The notes under the pieces: model-generated
Databases searched by the model: none
What the model saw: only the letters and a program-made list of their open reading frames with translations
Told to the model about the DNA's origin: nothing
Position numbers and translations under genes: made by a program
Origin: Sinomicrobium pectinilyticum
Lineage (GTDB): Bacteria; Bacteroidota; Bacteroidia; Flavobacteriales; Flavobacteriaceae
Assembly: GCF_003725735.1 (NCBI RefSeq)
Contig: NZ_RJTM01000094.1
Coordinates: 18,928 to 82,927 of the forward strand
Length of the DNA: 64,000 bases
Reading direction: 5' to 3'
Part shown: positions 52,800 through 62,623 of the stretch, piece by piece
Layout of the letters: every line of letters begins with the position of its first letter
Numbering within the stretch: the first letter of the stretch is position 1

Positions 52800-55175
52800 T
52801 TATTCTTTTAACAAGCGGATATGGTAGATTCCTGCAGTCCTTGAATTTTTATGCGCCACAAATTTTACCTTAATATAATTTCCTTCTGCAACTTTGAGGA
52901 ATTCTGCGGGGATGCGGTAATCTTCTTCGTAAAAAGTATCTCCTCCGGAACCATCCTGTTTTACGGTAGTAAGTAAATTTCCGTTCACCATAATATCAAA
53001 CTCCCGGTCCCGGTCTCCCCCGAAATAAGTTATTCGTAAAACTTTCCCTTCCTTTCGCACATTGTTCAGTTCATATCCAAACCATGCAGCCGAATCTCTC
53101 CAGAAACTCCCGCGGTTCATCCCGGTGTTGGTTTCTTTGCCCTGAAAATGGTGTTCTGTTTCGGGTTGCTGTTCTCCTGTGGCCACCTGGTCAACAGTCC
53201 TTTCTTCAAGCTCCAGGTGTTTTTTCTCCTTCTCCCTTATAACATCAAGTTTTTGTCTGAGTTCGTCTTTTTCTACTACCGGCCAGTATATCATATACCG
53301 CGCATTATGTATGGTGTAAAACGGAACCAGTTCCATATCTTTATATTTCCCCGGATAGATCAAACCGGAAGTTGTGAAAGTCATCGGTTTTTCTGCTGAC
53401 GGACTCACTTTAACGGAAGGGTCTTCATTATCTTCTGCCACTATCAGCGGTGCCTCGTCCAAGGGGTAAAGTTTGCCATTGGCCACATGCCCCATCCTGC
53501 TGTCATCGGCAAATAAGCCATCCAGGTCGGTAGTATCTGTTACCGCGGCCAGTACTATAGGTCCGTGTACAAATGAAGCCCAGCGCGAAGTACCCGTCTT
53601 TTCGGCTTCCAGATATTCCGTAGTGGTGTGCATCGGCAGCCCTACGGAAACTTTATCACCGTTCTTCCAGTTCCGGTCTATGGCTACATACCCGGAAACG
53701 CCGGGCCGTATTTTCTGTTCCTTTCCATTGACTTTTATCGAAAATGCTCCCTGCTCTACCCAACCCGGATGACGTACATATAACTTAAACCGGGTGGGTT
53801 TCTTCAATTGTAAGGTGATCTGTGATCCTTCTTCGTCCGGGAACTTTGTCTGCTGGGCCAGTTTGAGTCCTTTTTCCTTCCAGTTCAGTGACGAAGGGAT
53901 AAAGAGATTAACATAAATATCCGGGCCGTTATGCGCATATATCAGCTCTCCGTATTTTCCGTGGTTTTCCAGCCCGGAGCCCACACAGCACCAGAATCCC
54001 TCCTGCGGTTGGGAATATACCCGGTAATGCCTGGGGCGCATCGGGGTAAAATAGACGAAACCGCCTTCGGGGTTTTGGGATGAAAGGATGTGATTATACA
54101 ATGCCCTTTCAAAATAATCGATATATTTTCTTTGGGGACGGGACAGGAAAAGCATTTTGGTAAGCCGTAGCATGTTATAGGTATTACAGGTCTCCGGTCC
54201 CTGGTTGGATGCTATCATATCCGAAAAATCCCCTACGGGATGAAAATGTTCGCGTACGCTGTTCCCCCCGATGGATACACTGCGGTCTTCCACGACCGTA
54301 TTCCAGAAAAAGTCGGAAGCCTCTGCCCAATCGGCATTATTACCGAGTTCTGCAATACGCTCAAAACCTATGACTTTGGGAATTTGCGTGTTGGCGTGAA
54401 GTCCGGTTAACTCATCTTTTTGATGCAGCAGGGGTTCCAGTATTTTCCGGTGTGAAAATTTTTCTGCGAGCACAAGGTATTTTTTATCCCCGGTAATTTC
54501 CGATACGTCGGCCAGGACTTCATTCATCCCGCCGTGTTCACTTATCAGAAGCTCCTGTATCTGTTCGTCGGAAAGGCCCGAAGTAATATCTACAAGCCAG
54601 TCGGAAAGTTTTACCAGTATTTCTTTTGCTTTCGGGTTACCGGCAATTTCAAAGGCATCACGCAAGCCTGCAAACAATTTGTGAATATTGTACAGCGGCA
54701 CCCATTTACCGTTAAGCGAGAAACTTGCCGCTTCTATTTTCCCGCGGGCAATTTCCTTCCACATTTCATTTCCGCCGGGAATGCCCCCGACATACCCGTT
54801 ACCATTGGCTTCCTGGCACTCTTCCAGTTCATCGAGCATATAGACCAGCCTCTTTTTCAGTTCTCCGTTCCCTGTAGATGCATACATCAGGGCCAAAGCG
54901 GAGAGATAATGCCCTCCTATATGGCCGTCCAGACCGGTATTTTCCCAGTTGCCATACCGTTCTGCTTTTGGTTCCAGCCCGGCATCCATGCGAAAGGGGG
55001 CCAGCAATCTATCTGCATCCAGTTCCAGGATATATTGCAAATCGGTTTGCTGTGCCCGGTAAAACGGACCGGGAGCAAGCTCTACCTCGGAAAGTGGAAA
55101 ACTTCGGAGGGATTGTCCCCGCCCTACGGTAACAAATAAAATGCCCAGTGCCAAGAGGCCATATCTTAATTTCAT
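52800..55175 (-). CDS. GH146/GH127-clan beta-L-arabinofuranosidase, exported
   Basis: A 791-residue enzyme with signal peptide (1-20, ending GRGQS). The (alpha/alpha)6 barrel keeps the clan's Zn-thiolate catalytic site: Glu-Thr-Cys in GPETCNTYNML (about 328) and Cys-Cys in GFWCCVGSGLENHGKYGE (about 395). The N-terminal LDGHIGGHYLSALALMYA and GGIPGGNEMW resemble GH146. The C-terminal part after about residue 530 holds the accessory DUF4986-like beta domain and a further beta-rich module ending IYHIRLLKE. It is the last gene of the arabinose locus, 59 bases after GH51. It would remove beta-linked arabinofuranose; GH127 versus GH146 needs a profile search. Confidence 0.88.
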   Translation of the reverse strand: MKLRYGLLALGILFVTVGRGQSLRSFPLSEVELAPGPFYRAQQTDLQYILELDADRLLAPFRMDAGLEPKAERYGNWENTGLDGHIGGHYLSALALMYASTGNGELKKRLVYMLDELEECQEANGNGYVGGIPGGNEMWKEIARGKIEAASFSLNGKWVPLYNIHKLFAGLRDAFEIAGNPKAKEILVKLSDWLVDITSGLSDEQIQELLISEHGGMNEVLADVSEITGDKKYLVLAEKFSHRKILEPLLHQKDELTGLHANTQIPKVIGFERIAELGNNADWAEASDFFWNTVVEDRSVSIGGNSVREHFHPVGDFSDMIASNQGPETCNTYNMLRLTKMLFLSRPQRKYIDYFERALYNHILSSQNPEGGFVYFTPMRPRHYRVYSQPQEGFWCCVGSGLENHGKYGELIYAHNGPDIYVNLFIPSSLNWKEKGLKLAQQTKFPDEEGSQITLQLKKPTRFKLYVRHPGWVEQGAFSIKVNGKEQKIRPGVSGYVAIDRNWKNGDKVSVGLPMHTTTEYLEAEKTGTSRWASFVHGPIVLAAVTDTTDLDGLFADDSRMGHVANGKLYPLDEAPLIVAEDNEDPSVKVSPSAEKPMTFTTSGLIYPGKYKDMELVPFYTIHNARYMIYWPVVEKDELRQKLDVIREKEKKHLELEERTVDQVATGEQQPETEHHFQGKETNTGMNRGSFWRDSAAWFGYELNNVRKEGKVLRITYFGGDRDREFDIMVNGNLLTTVKQDGSGGDTFYEEDYRIPAEFLKVAEGNYIKVKFVAHKNSRTAGIYHIRLLKE

Positions 55176-55234
55176 TCTTCAGGTTTTATAGACAATGTAA
55201 CAATCTCTTATTTTGATCAAAGATAATTTATCCT

Positions 55235-57217
55235 TCATAGCTTAATTCGTATCACACTCAGCGAATGTGCGGGGGCCGGGTAAGTGAAAGTTTCATTTAC
55301 ACGGAGAGACCGTGTTTCCGGGACTACGGTTTCCGGAGCTTCGAAGGTATTTTCAGCCACAGGGTTCCCGGTGAGGAGAATACATTCTGCTTCTGCTTTT
55401 GAAATATCCAACCCGGAAAGGTTGATATCCGCCCCGAGCTCCCCTTCTTCCCCGTTTACTATTTTTATGATAATGTCCCCCGTTTCGGAATCCTTTACGC
55501 CCGATACTACAAATGCCTTCTTGTCTTTGCCCCTGCCGGAAGGGGATACCAGCCCGGGATCGTAAATATCTCCCCGGTTTACGGAAAACAGTTGCTGGAC
55601 ATAATAGTTTACCGTCCGTAATACTTTATCACCGGTAAAATAGATGAGATTCGGGTTCCATTGGGTATGTCCCACACGTCCGAAAAGGGGTGCGTAGGAG
55701 CTGAACCGGACAATATCGCCATTGCGTTCCAGGTGTGTCATATACGCGGCTTCGGCCAGTGCAGACCGCAGGGTATTCTTACGATCGGTATCATGAGCGG
55801 CAAACTCCCCGAGATAAATGTCCGCCGGAACAGTACGGTCGTACTTATCATAGCGTTCCCGATTATTCCAGAACCATTCGGGTTTTTCGTAATAGTGTTC
55901 ATCTACCAGGGCGACATTTTCTCTTTTGGCGAATTCCCATCCTTTTTCATAGTCCTCCCCGGAGTGACTTGGTCCGGAAGTTCCCACGACAATAATTTCC
56001 GGATGTTTTTCCCTGATGGCATCGTGTATCATTTTAAATCGTTCTTCAAAGCCGGGGGTTATTTTATCTTCGTTGCCTATACCTATATATTCCAGGTTAA
56101 AAGGTTGCGGGTGCCCTGCCTCAGCGCGTTTGGCACCCCAGGTTGAAGTTACGGGGCCGTTGGCATATTCTATAAGGTCCAGGACATCCCGGATATAATC
56201 TTGCATGTCTTCCAGGGGCATCGCTTTCTGCCCTATACTTCCTATACGCCAGGTCCCTCCTGAATTCTGGCAGCTCACCGCTGCAGCCAATACCGGTAAC
56301 GGTTTCGCCCCTATATCTTCACAGAACTGAAAGTATTCGAAATATCCCAATCCCGCCGTCTGGTGATACCCCCATATATTCTTTTGAGGAACCCGTTCTT
56401 CCACAGGTCCGATGGTGTTTTTCCAGCGATACATATTCTCCAGTCCGTCTCCGTGTACCAGGCAACCTCCGGGAAAGCGTACAAATGCCGGTCTCATATC
56501 GGCTATTACCCGGGCGAGATCGGCACGAAGCCCGTTAGCACGCCCTTTGAAGGTATTTTCCGGGAAAAGTGATACCATATCCAGGGCTATTTTCCCCTTT
56601 CCCTTTGCGACAACTGCCAGGTAAGCGCTGTCCGTACTTTGTGTGACGGCAATCCGGGCCTCATATTTTTTCCAATCCGTACTTTCGGCTGTCCATGTGG
56701 TATGTCCGTATACTTTTCCTTCCTTGTCCCTTAATTCCACTCTTAAGGGAACCGCACTTTCGGAAAACAGGCGGGACCATACGGAAAAATTGTAGTTTTC
56801 TCCCTCTTTCAGCACCATACCGTCAAAACCCGAATTAGCCAGGCCGAGCCCTCCTTTCCCCTGTCCTTCATCTTCAATGTTCAATACGGTATAATGCGGA
56901 TTATTTTCGTTTAAAGGCTCCGAAGTCTCTACCGTTAAGGTCCCATAGGCAAAATCTTCGGCAAGATATTTCCATGCCGTGAGAGAGTGCCATCCTTTTC
57001 TATCGGAAGGATTGTACTCGAACGAACGGTTCTGAACCATTTCGGCATACAATCCGCCATCGGCAGCATAATTAATATCTTCAAAAAATATCCCGAACAG
57101 ATCCGGACTGATAGGTTTTTCTTTACTATTTTTTACCGGCACATCCTGCGCATGAGTAGCTACTGTTACAAAGCAGCTTACGGTATACAGAAAAACAAAT
57201 TTCAAATAATATTTCAT
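55235..57217 (-). CDS. GH51 alpha-L-arabinofuranosidase, exported
   Basis: A family 51 enzyme of 660 residues (start MKYYLKFVFLYTVSCFVT at 57217 preferred to 57244, giving a signal peptide ending THAQ). It has the family opening SPDLFGIFFEDINYAADGGLYAEMVQNRSFEY, then an inserted carbohydrate-binding-like module, and the catalytic barrel with the acid/base Glu in YIGIGNEDKI (about 379) and the nucleophile Glu in YLGEFAAHD (about 470). RFPGGCLVHGDG is another signature. The C-terminal beta domain ends HSLSVIRIKL. It cuts alpha-L-arabinofuranosyl side chains and sits between SusD and the GH146-like gene. Confidence 0.94.
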   Translation of the reverse strand: MKYYLKFVFLYTVSCFVTVATHAQDVPVKNSKEKPISPDLFGIFFEDINYAADGGLYAEMVQNRSFEYNPSDRKGWHSLTAWKYLAEDFAYGTLTVETSEPLNENNPHYTVLNIEDEGQGKGGLGLANSGFDGMVLKEGENYNFSVWSRLFSESAVPLRVELRDKEGKVYGHTTWTAESTDWKKYEARIAVTQSTDSAYLAVVAKGKGKIALDMVSLFPENTFKGRANGLRADLARVIADMRPAFVRFPGGCLVHGDGLENMYRWKNTIGPVEERVPQKNIWGYHQTAGLGYFEYFQFCEDIGAKPLPVLAAAVSCQNSGGTWRIGSIGQKAMPLEDMQDYIRDVLDLIEYANGPVTSTWGAKRAEAGHPQPFNLEYIGIGNEDKITPGFEERFKMIHDAIREKHPEIIVVGTSGPSHSGEDYEKGWEFAKRENVALVDEHYYEKPEWFWNNRERYDKYDRTVPADIYLGEFAAHDTDRKNTLRSALAEAAYMTHLERNGDIVRFSSYAPLFGRVGHTQWNPNLIYFTGDKVLRTVNYYVQQLFSVNRGDIYDPGLVSPSGRGKDKKAFVVSGVKDSETGDIIIKIVNGEEGELGADINLSGLDISKAEAECILLTGNPVAENTFEAPETVVPETRSLRVNETFTYPAPAHSLSVIRIKL

Positions 57218-57269
57218 GATGATAAAGGAGTAATTATTACACAAAACGGATTCGCATGAGTCCGCCGGA

Positions 57270-58898
57270 TTAATAACCCGGATTCTGTTCCAGATTCCCG
57301 TTTTTATTCAGTTCCACCTGGGGGATGGGGAACAGCGTGCGATAGCTATCGCTTGCATCGTGGGAAAACCAGGACTTCGTGGTAAATACGCCAAAGCGTA
57401 TCATATCCTGACGGCGGCGTGCTTCTTCAAAAAACTCATAACCGAGTTCATCCAGGAATCTGCCGTACTGAATATCGGCCCCTCCTTCGGAGGTGGTCTG
57501 GTGCACGTCCCTCCTGCCATAATCATAGGAACTTCCCCCGGCCAGTTCCGCTCCCGTAACGGTAGCTTTTTCGGGGGCTTCCCGGAAACTCCTTTCCCTG
57601 ACCCGGTTTACCAGGACAGCGGCTTCATCTGCCCTTCCGGTTCGGAGCAGGCATTCGGCTTTCATCATAAGTACATCGGCATACCTGAAAAACGGAAATG
57701 CATTGTTAAGTATGGCAGAAGCCCCCATGGCGTATTCGAATTTCCCGAGACGAAGACCATGGTTAGCCTCTGTAGTATCTATGGCCGGAAGTACATTAAC
57801 CAGGTTGAGCACCTGTCCCTTTTGTTCTCCGTTCTCTACCAGCAGTGTATCTCCGCCTGCAGCGCGTTGCACCCCCTTGATCCAGTTCTGCCGATAGCGG
57901 GCATCATCCGGATCGAAGGTATTTATGAACTGGGGTATGGCACAGATCCCTCCCCAGGGAGAATTCTGCAGGTTATAGGTCCGTTGCATTTCCTGCGGCA
58001 ATGTCTGCATATGATGGTCAAAGGCATTCCAGTCGTCCCCGAACTGATCCAGGAACTTATCGTTGTAAATAAAGGCCCAGATGATCTCGGTAGACTGCCA
58101 GTTATCGGTAGCAAATACGCTCTTCTGATCAAACTCCAGGTCGTACAATCCTGCTCCCGTGATCGCATCACATTCCGCCATACATTCCTCCCACATCGGG
58201 GTGCCGGTATATACTTCAGCATTCAGATACATCTTGGCCAGTAAGGTACGGGCTACCCATTCATTCATTCTGGTAGAGGGAAACTGAATATTATCTTCCC
58301 GGATATTCTCCATATTTTCCTTTAGTTCGCGTATAATAAAATCGAATACTTCTTTTCTCGTGTTCTGCACGGGAAGAAAATCATCCGGCACGTCAAAATC
58401 GGTGACTATAGGTGTATTTCCGTACATATCGCACAATACCCAGTAGTACGTTGCCCGAAGTACGCGAAGTTCCGCCAGTGTGCTTTCCCTGAATTCCCCT
58501 ACCGGGACCAGATCGTTCTCCACCTGGTAGATCACACGGTTACAGGTAGTGATCCCTTTGTATGCCCTTTGCCAGCAGGAGGTAACGATGGCATCCTCAG
58601 AAGTCCATCTATGGGTATGAAATCTGCGGTATCCGCCATCATCCACCCATCCCCAGGGACGTTTGGGGATCACGAGTTGGTCCGTGGATATTTCCTGAGC
58701 CCAGAAATAACTCTGCCACTTGTTGAACAATTCCCGCCAGGGGATATAAGCCGAAGCGATAAGGGAATTCACATCGTCTTCGAAAGCATTGAATTCATCG
58801 CTTATAATGGTATCGAAATTCTGGTCTTTGAGATCGGTACATCCTGTTAACGCAAAAATTAATAACAGGATAGTCATATGAGTTTTTATTGTTTTCAT
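57270..58898 (-). CDS. SusD/RagB-family glycan-binding lipoprotein (arabinose locus)
   Basis: A SusD lipoprotein of 542 residues; the start at 58898 gives MKTIKTHMTILLLIFALTGC (Cys20). Hallmarks are ESTLAELRVLRATYYWVLCDMYGNTPIV, FFRYADVLMMKAECLLRTGRADEA, and YEFFEEARRRQDMIRFGVF, with the end NGNLEQNPGY. It follows its SusC by about 125 bases and precedes GH51 by 52. Substrate assignment (arabinose-containing glycan) comes from the two downstream enzymes. Confidence 0.95.
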   Translation of the reverse strand: MKTIKTHMTILLLIFALTGCTDLKDQNFDTIISDEFNAFEDDVNSLIASAYIPWRELFNKWQSYFWAQEISTDQLVIPKRPWGWVDDGGYRRFHTHRWTSEDAIVTSCWQRAYKGITTCNRVIYQVENDLVPVGEFRESTLAELRVLRATYYWVLCDMYGNTPIVTDFDVPDDFLPVQNTRKEVFDFIIRELKENMENIREDNIQFPSTRMNEWVARTLLAKMYLNAEVYTGTPMWEECMAECDAITGAGLYDLEFDQKSVFATDNWQSTEIIWAFIYNDKFLDQFGDDWNAFDHHMQTLPQEMQRTYNLQNSPWGGICAIPQFINTFDPDDARYRQNWIKGVQRAAGGDTLLVENGEQKGQVLNLVNVLPAIDTTEANHGLRLGKFEYAMGASAILNNAFPFFRYADVLMMKAECLLRTGRADEAAVLVNRVRERSFREAPEKATVTGAELAGGSSYDYGRRDVHQTTSEGGADIQYGRFLDELGYEFFEEARRRQDMIRFGVFTTKSWFSHDASDSYRTLFPIPQVELNKNGNLEQNPGY

Positions 58899-59022
58899 CG
58901 GTTCCTTTTTTGATACGGAATGCCTTTGTTTTTCCAAAATGTTCTACTTTCTCTTATAGCTTCCGTTTCCGTGATACTTACTTATGTGTTAAAAAACTAC
59001 GCTTCTCTGCGAACAGCGAAGG

Positions 59023-62000
59023 TTAAAAGCTCACATTAATACCCAGGGTGAATGTCCTCGTAGTAGGGTACTTATCCCTGTTATCTATACCGGGTGACAA
59101 ACCGGACCAGTCGACTTCCGGATCTATCCCCTTGTATTTTGTAATAACAAAAGTGTTCAGGGTAGAGACATATACTCTTGCAGAGCGTATAAGATCTCCA
59201 CCGATATCTTTAAAGTTATAGCCCAGGGTAATATTGTCTATCTTCCAGAAGTCCCCGTCTTCTACATAATAGCTGTTAAATTCGAGGGGGACATTTTTAT
59301 TGAGAACCGCTTTTCCGTAAATATTGTCATAAGCGGAACGAAGTCGGTTATACCGGTCATCCCCGGTATTCTCATAGTACATTCTCTGGAAATTAATGAT
59401 CTGAAAATCGAATGACCCACGCATGGTAATCCCGAGGTCCCAGTTCTTATAACGAAAACTATTATTCCAACCGCCATGGTATTTGGGTATGCCATTACCT
59501 ATCACCTGCTTGTCCTCAAACCCGCGGTTAAAATCATCGTATTCCACCCTGTCCCCGTTGGCATCTTCATATATCCAGTACCCGTCATCCGAGATATCCA
59601 CTACGTTATACCCGTGAAAATCCCCCAGTTGTTTTCCTATTTCCACGATGTGCGTATGGGTCTGAATCGGCACGCCCGTACTACCTGCGGTAAAATAGTT
59701 GGATTCCAGCTGATAAAGGTCATTGGAAAGGCTTACCAGCTTGTTGGAGTTGGTGGAAAAAAGCAATTGGGTAGTCCAGGTGAAATCATCTGTTTTTACC
59801 GGGATAGCCGATATGTCCAGTTCCAGCCCTTTGTTTTCCATAATTCCCACATTGGCCCTGGTTACCGTATGGATATTGGGTGGACTGGGAACCTGGTAAT
59901 CGTACAGCAGACCGTCTATCTTCCGGTTATAATAATCCAGTGCCCCGTACAATCTGCCATTGAAAAAACTGTAATCCAGACCTATATTATATTCCTTCTT
60001 TTCTTCCCAACGCAAGTAAGGGTTAGGGTTTTGGTTTGGCGAAAGCGAACGTATCCAATCGCCATTGATATAAAAGTAATCGGCATAATCGAGGGTTGCA
60101 GGGCCCAGGAAAAGATCTTGTGGTTGATTCCCGGTAACGCCGTACCCTGCCCTGATCTTGAGATTGTCTATGAAATCCACATTTTTCATAAAAGACTCTT
60201 CATTGATCCTCCATCCGAGGGATATCGCGGGGAAGGTTCCCCAGGGGTCCTTGGTCTTGTATAACTGGCTGGCCGCTTCATAACGTACACTCGCCATAAG
60301 CAGGTATTTATCTTTGTAGTTATATGTGGCCCTTCCGAAAAAACTGATCAGGTTGGTCTCGCTCCGGTCACTACCTTGTTCGGCACTGCCTTCCGCCAGG
60401 GCCTTGCCCTGCTCTATATTGGCATATCCGAAAATATCCGTAGGGAAATCCCAGTTCTGCATAAATGAAGAGAAGAATTCGTTTTCCTGATAACCATACC
60501 CGCCGAGAACGGAAAAATTATGATCCCCGATAGCTTTTTTATATTCTCCGGTAAGTTCTATAAAGCGATATATATTTTCCTCGTTACCAATAGAGGCGTA
60601 ACCATTTCTTCCGTCCCTGGTAGTACTGATATGCTGCTTGGTCTCCGCATAGCCGCGCGACTGGTTATACTTGTCATACGTCATATTTGCCGCCAGACGG
60701 ACTTCTTCTACGGGCATAAAGGTAACCCGGGCATTGTACCTGGTGTACTGGCTCTTGTTACGGCCATCGCTCTCGTATAACCTTGCCAGGGGGTTGTCAT
60801 AATCAAAAATCCCTTCCTGAAACCAGTTCCCGTTTTCGTCACGGGTGGGGGATGTGGGGTTTTGTATGGTTATCTGCCGGTATGTCCAGTTGTTGAAACC
60901 AACACCATCGCCGGTAGTTGTATAGGAATTCTGCCTTCCTATAATTCCCAGGTTGAACTTCAGTTTGCCGTCAAACATATTGTGTTCCACATCTACCCTG
61001 CCATTAAAGGTCTCATTGTCTGACTTGCGCATAATACCATCGAACCCGCGATAATTCAGATTGAAAAGGTAATTGGTCTCCGAATTCCCTCCGCGGAACG
61101 TAAGGTTATGAACCTGTGAAAACGGGGTTTGTGTCGCTTCTTTAAACCAATCTGTGTCATGGCCATTGTCCCAGGAGCCCGCACGGGTGCCTTCTTCTAT
61201 CTGCCTTCTGTAATCGTTTGCGGAGAGCATGTCCGGTTTACGTGCAATTTGCTGGGTACTTAATTGCACGCTATAGTCCAGTGTATTCATCTGCCCGTCC
61301 TTAAATCCTTTCGTGGTAATAATGACTACCCCGTTGCTACCCCGAACCCCGTAAATAGCGGCAGCAGAACCGTCCTTCAGCACATCGACGGATTCTATAT
61401 CTTCGGGGGCAACCGTATTGAGGTCTCCCGGTATACCGTCTATCAGCACCAGCGGGGCCTCGTTAGCTCCCAGAATAGTAGTATTTCCGCGAAGGGAAAT
61501 TTTTACGCCCTGAGTGGGGTCACCACTCGGGGCGGCCACCGTAAGCCCGGCAACTTTACCCTGCAGCAGTTGCCCAGCATCCCTGACCGGGGCCTGTACA
61601 AAATTTTCGGATTTGACCGAAGCTACGGCACTGGTTACATCTGCCTTTCGCTGTGTCCCGTAACCCACTACGACGACTTCGTCCAGCTGGGCCAGGTCCT
61701 CTTCCAGTTCCACATCTATAACATCCTGGTTATTTACCGGAACTTCAACTGTCCGGAAACCGATAAATGAAAATTCCAGTACGGCACTTTCCGGATTATC
61801 CACTGCCAATTCGTAATTACCGTCGAAATCGGTGACAGTGCCTTTAGAAGTTCCCTTTATCATTACCGTTGCGCCGGGAAGGGGCTGACCATCGGTGGCC
61901 GAAACAACTTTTCCCGAAACGTTCAGAAAAATTCCGGAGGGCATACCGGTCTTGATGTTCTCCGCGTAAAGTGAAGCGCACAGATAGCCACAAAACAGCA

Positions 62001-62055
62001 TACACAGAAGTCTGCGAAGTACTCTCCTCTCCTTTTTAGTGTCTGGTCCTCTCAT
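59023..62055 (-). CDS. SusC-like TonB-dependent receptor (arabinose locus, no STN)
   Basis: A receptor of about 1010 residues; two starts are possible (62094 and 62055), and the shorter was chosen for a more usual signal peptide. There is no STN domain: the signal is followed by a carboxypeptidase-regulatory-like domain (GTSKGTVTDFDGNYEL, LDEVVVVGYGTQRKADV), a plug (PLVLIDGIPGDLN; DGSAAAIYGVRGSNGVVIIT) and a barrel ending TLGINVSF. Lack of STN matches the absence of a FecR/ECF pair in this locus, so control must come from elsewhere. Confidence 0.95.
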   Translation of the reverse strand: MRGPDTKKERRVLRRLLCMLFCGYLCASLYAENIKTGMPSGIFLNVSGKVVSATDGQPLPGATVMIKGTSKGTVTDFDGNYELAVDNPESAVLEFSFIGFRTVEVPVNNQDVIDVELEEDLAQLDEVVVVGYGTQRKADVTSAVASVKSENFVQAPVRDAGQLLQGKVAGLTVAAPSGDPTQGVKISLRGNTTILGANEAPLVLIDGIPGDLNTVAPEDIESVDVLKDGSAAAIYGVRGSNGVVIITTKGFKDGQMNTLDYSVQLSTQQIARKPDMLSANDYRRQIEEGTRAGSWDNGHDTDWFKEATQTPFSQVHNLTFRGGNSETNYLFNLNYRGFDGIMRKSDNETFNGRVDVEHNMFDGKLKFNLGIIGRQNSYTTTGDGVGFNNWTYRQITIQNPTSPTRDENGNWFQEGIFDYDNPLARLYESDGRNKSQYTRYNARVTFMPVEEVRLAANMTYDKYNQSRGYAETKQHISTTRDGRNGYASIGNEENIYRFIELTGEYKKAIGDHNFSVLGGYGYQENEFFSSFMQNWDFPTDIFGYANIEQGKALAEGSAEQGSDRSETNLISFFGRATYNYKDKYLLMASVRYEAASQLYKTKDPWGTFPAISLGWRINEESFMKNVDFIDNLKIRAGYGVTGNQPQDLFLGPATLDYADYFYINGDWIRSLSPNQNPNPYLRWEEKKEYNIGLDYSFFNGRLYGALDYYNRKIDGLLYDYQVPSPPNIHTVTRANVGIMENKGLELDISAIPVKTDDFTWTTQLLFSTNSNKLVSLSNDLYQLESNYFTAGSTGVPIQTHTHIVEIGKQLGDFHGYNVVDISDDGYWIYEDANGDRVEYDDFNRGFEDKQVIGNGIPKYHGGWNNSFRYKNWDLGITMRGSFDFQIINFQRMYYENTGDDRYNRLRSAYDNIYGKAVLNKNVPLEFNSYYVEDGDFWKIDNITLGYNFKDIGGDLIRSARVYVSTLNTFVITKYKGIDPEVDWSGLSPGIDNRDKYPTTRTFTLGINVSF

Positions 62056-62162
62056 AATACGATAAAGTTTTGGTCGTCGGATATTTCGAAGCATAGTGTG
62101 TTACTTTTTCGAAAAATTCCTTGGCTAATCGATTATAAATGTAAATAAAACATTTATTAAAA

Positions 62163-62170
62163 CAAAATTA
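62163..62170 (-). promoter_or_regulatory. candidate -7 box of the arabinose-locus SusC gene
   Basis: TAATTTTG on the minus strand fits TAnnTTTG and lies about 70-110 bases before the two possible SusC starts. A -33 TTG at standard distance is not obvious. Confidence 0.4.
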
Positions 62171-62365
62171 AATGTAATTTTCACACTATATAAAAATCAA
62201 AAAAAGATTTTTACTGCCGGAAAATTAATAATCACACAATCACAGCAAAACTGTTTTTAAGACTTTTGAGTTATATACATAGATGCTATTTGTATTAATC
62301 TCATAAACAAATGTTTAAATATCCGTATGTGCTGTAAAATGGATGGGCATTTTAAAAGGTGTCTT

Positions 62366-62469
62366 CCTTTGTGCATCTTAGCGTATTCTCTGTGAGTCCT
62401 CTGTGTAACAGCCTATTTCCGTAATATTATTACACAAAGATTCATAAGCAGGCACAAAGTTACACAGAG
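62366..62469. repeat. palindromic repeat, family B (second copy)
   Basis: CTCTGTGTAAC (62399-62409) and GTTACACAGAG (62459-62469) are perfect 11-bp complements; outer segments CTTTGTG and CACAAAG continue the pattern. It shares its vocabulary with the element at 10650-10727. It lies in the 529-base gap between divergent SusC and lipoprotein genes, which otherwise holds only promoter-like sequence. Confidence 0.65.
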
Positions 62470-62558
62470 AATTATATAGAAATTAAGAGTATAACTCGAT
62501 AAGACTTCAGTCTTACCTCATTACTGCCGGACAGACAGAGAATCCCTGGTTTTCGGGA

Positions 62559-62589
62559 TTGTTTTCCTCTTCTAACATACCTATTTTTG
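62559..62589 (+). promoter_or_regulatory. promoter of the unknown lipoprotein gene
   Basis: TTG (62559-62561) and TATTTTTG (62582-62589) are 20 bases apart, matching the Bacteroidota -33/-7 layout, and the -7 box ends 34 bases before the ATG. This is the best match to the housekeeping promoter pattern in the window. Confidence 0.55.
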
Positions 62590-62623
62590 GTGTATAGATT
62601 ATACCCAAAGACGATTTCCGGTT

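Noticed and set aside
57360..58244. 294-codon open frame on the plus strand
   Set aside because: It is antisense to a complete SusD gene with standard motifs.
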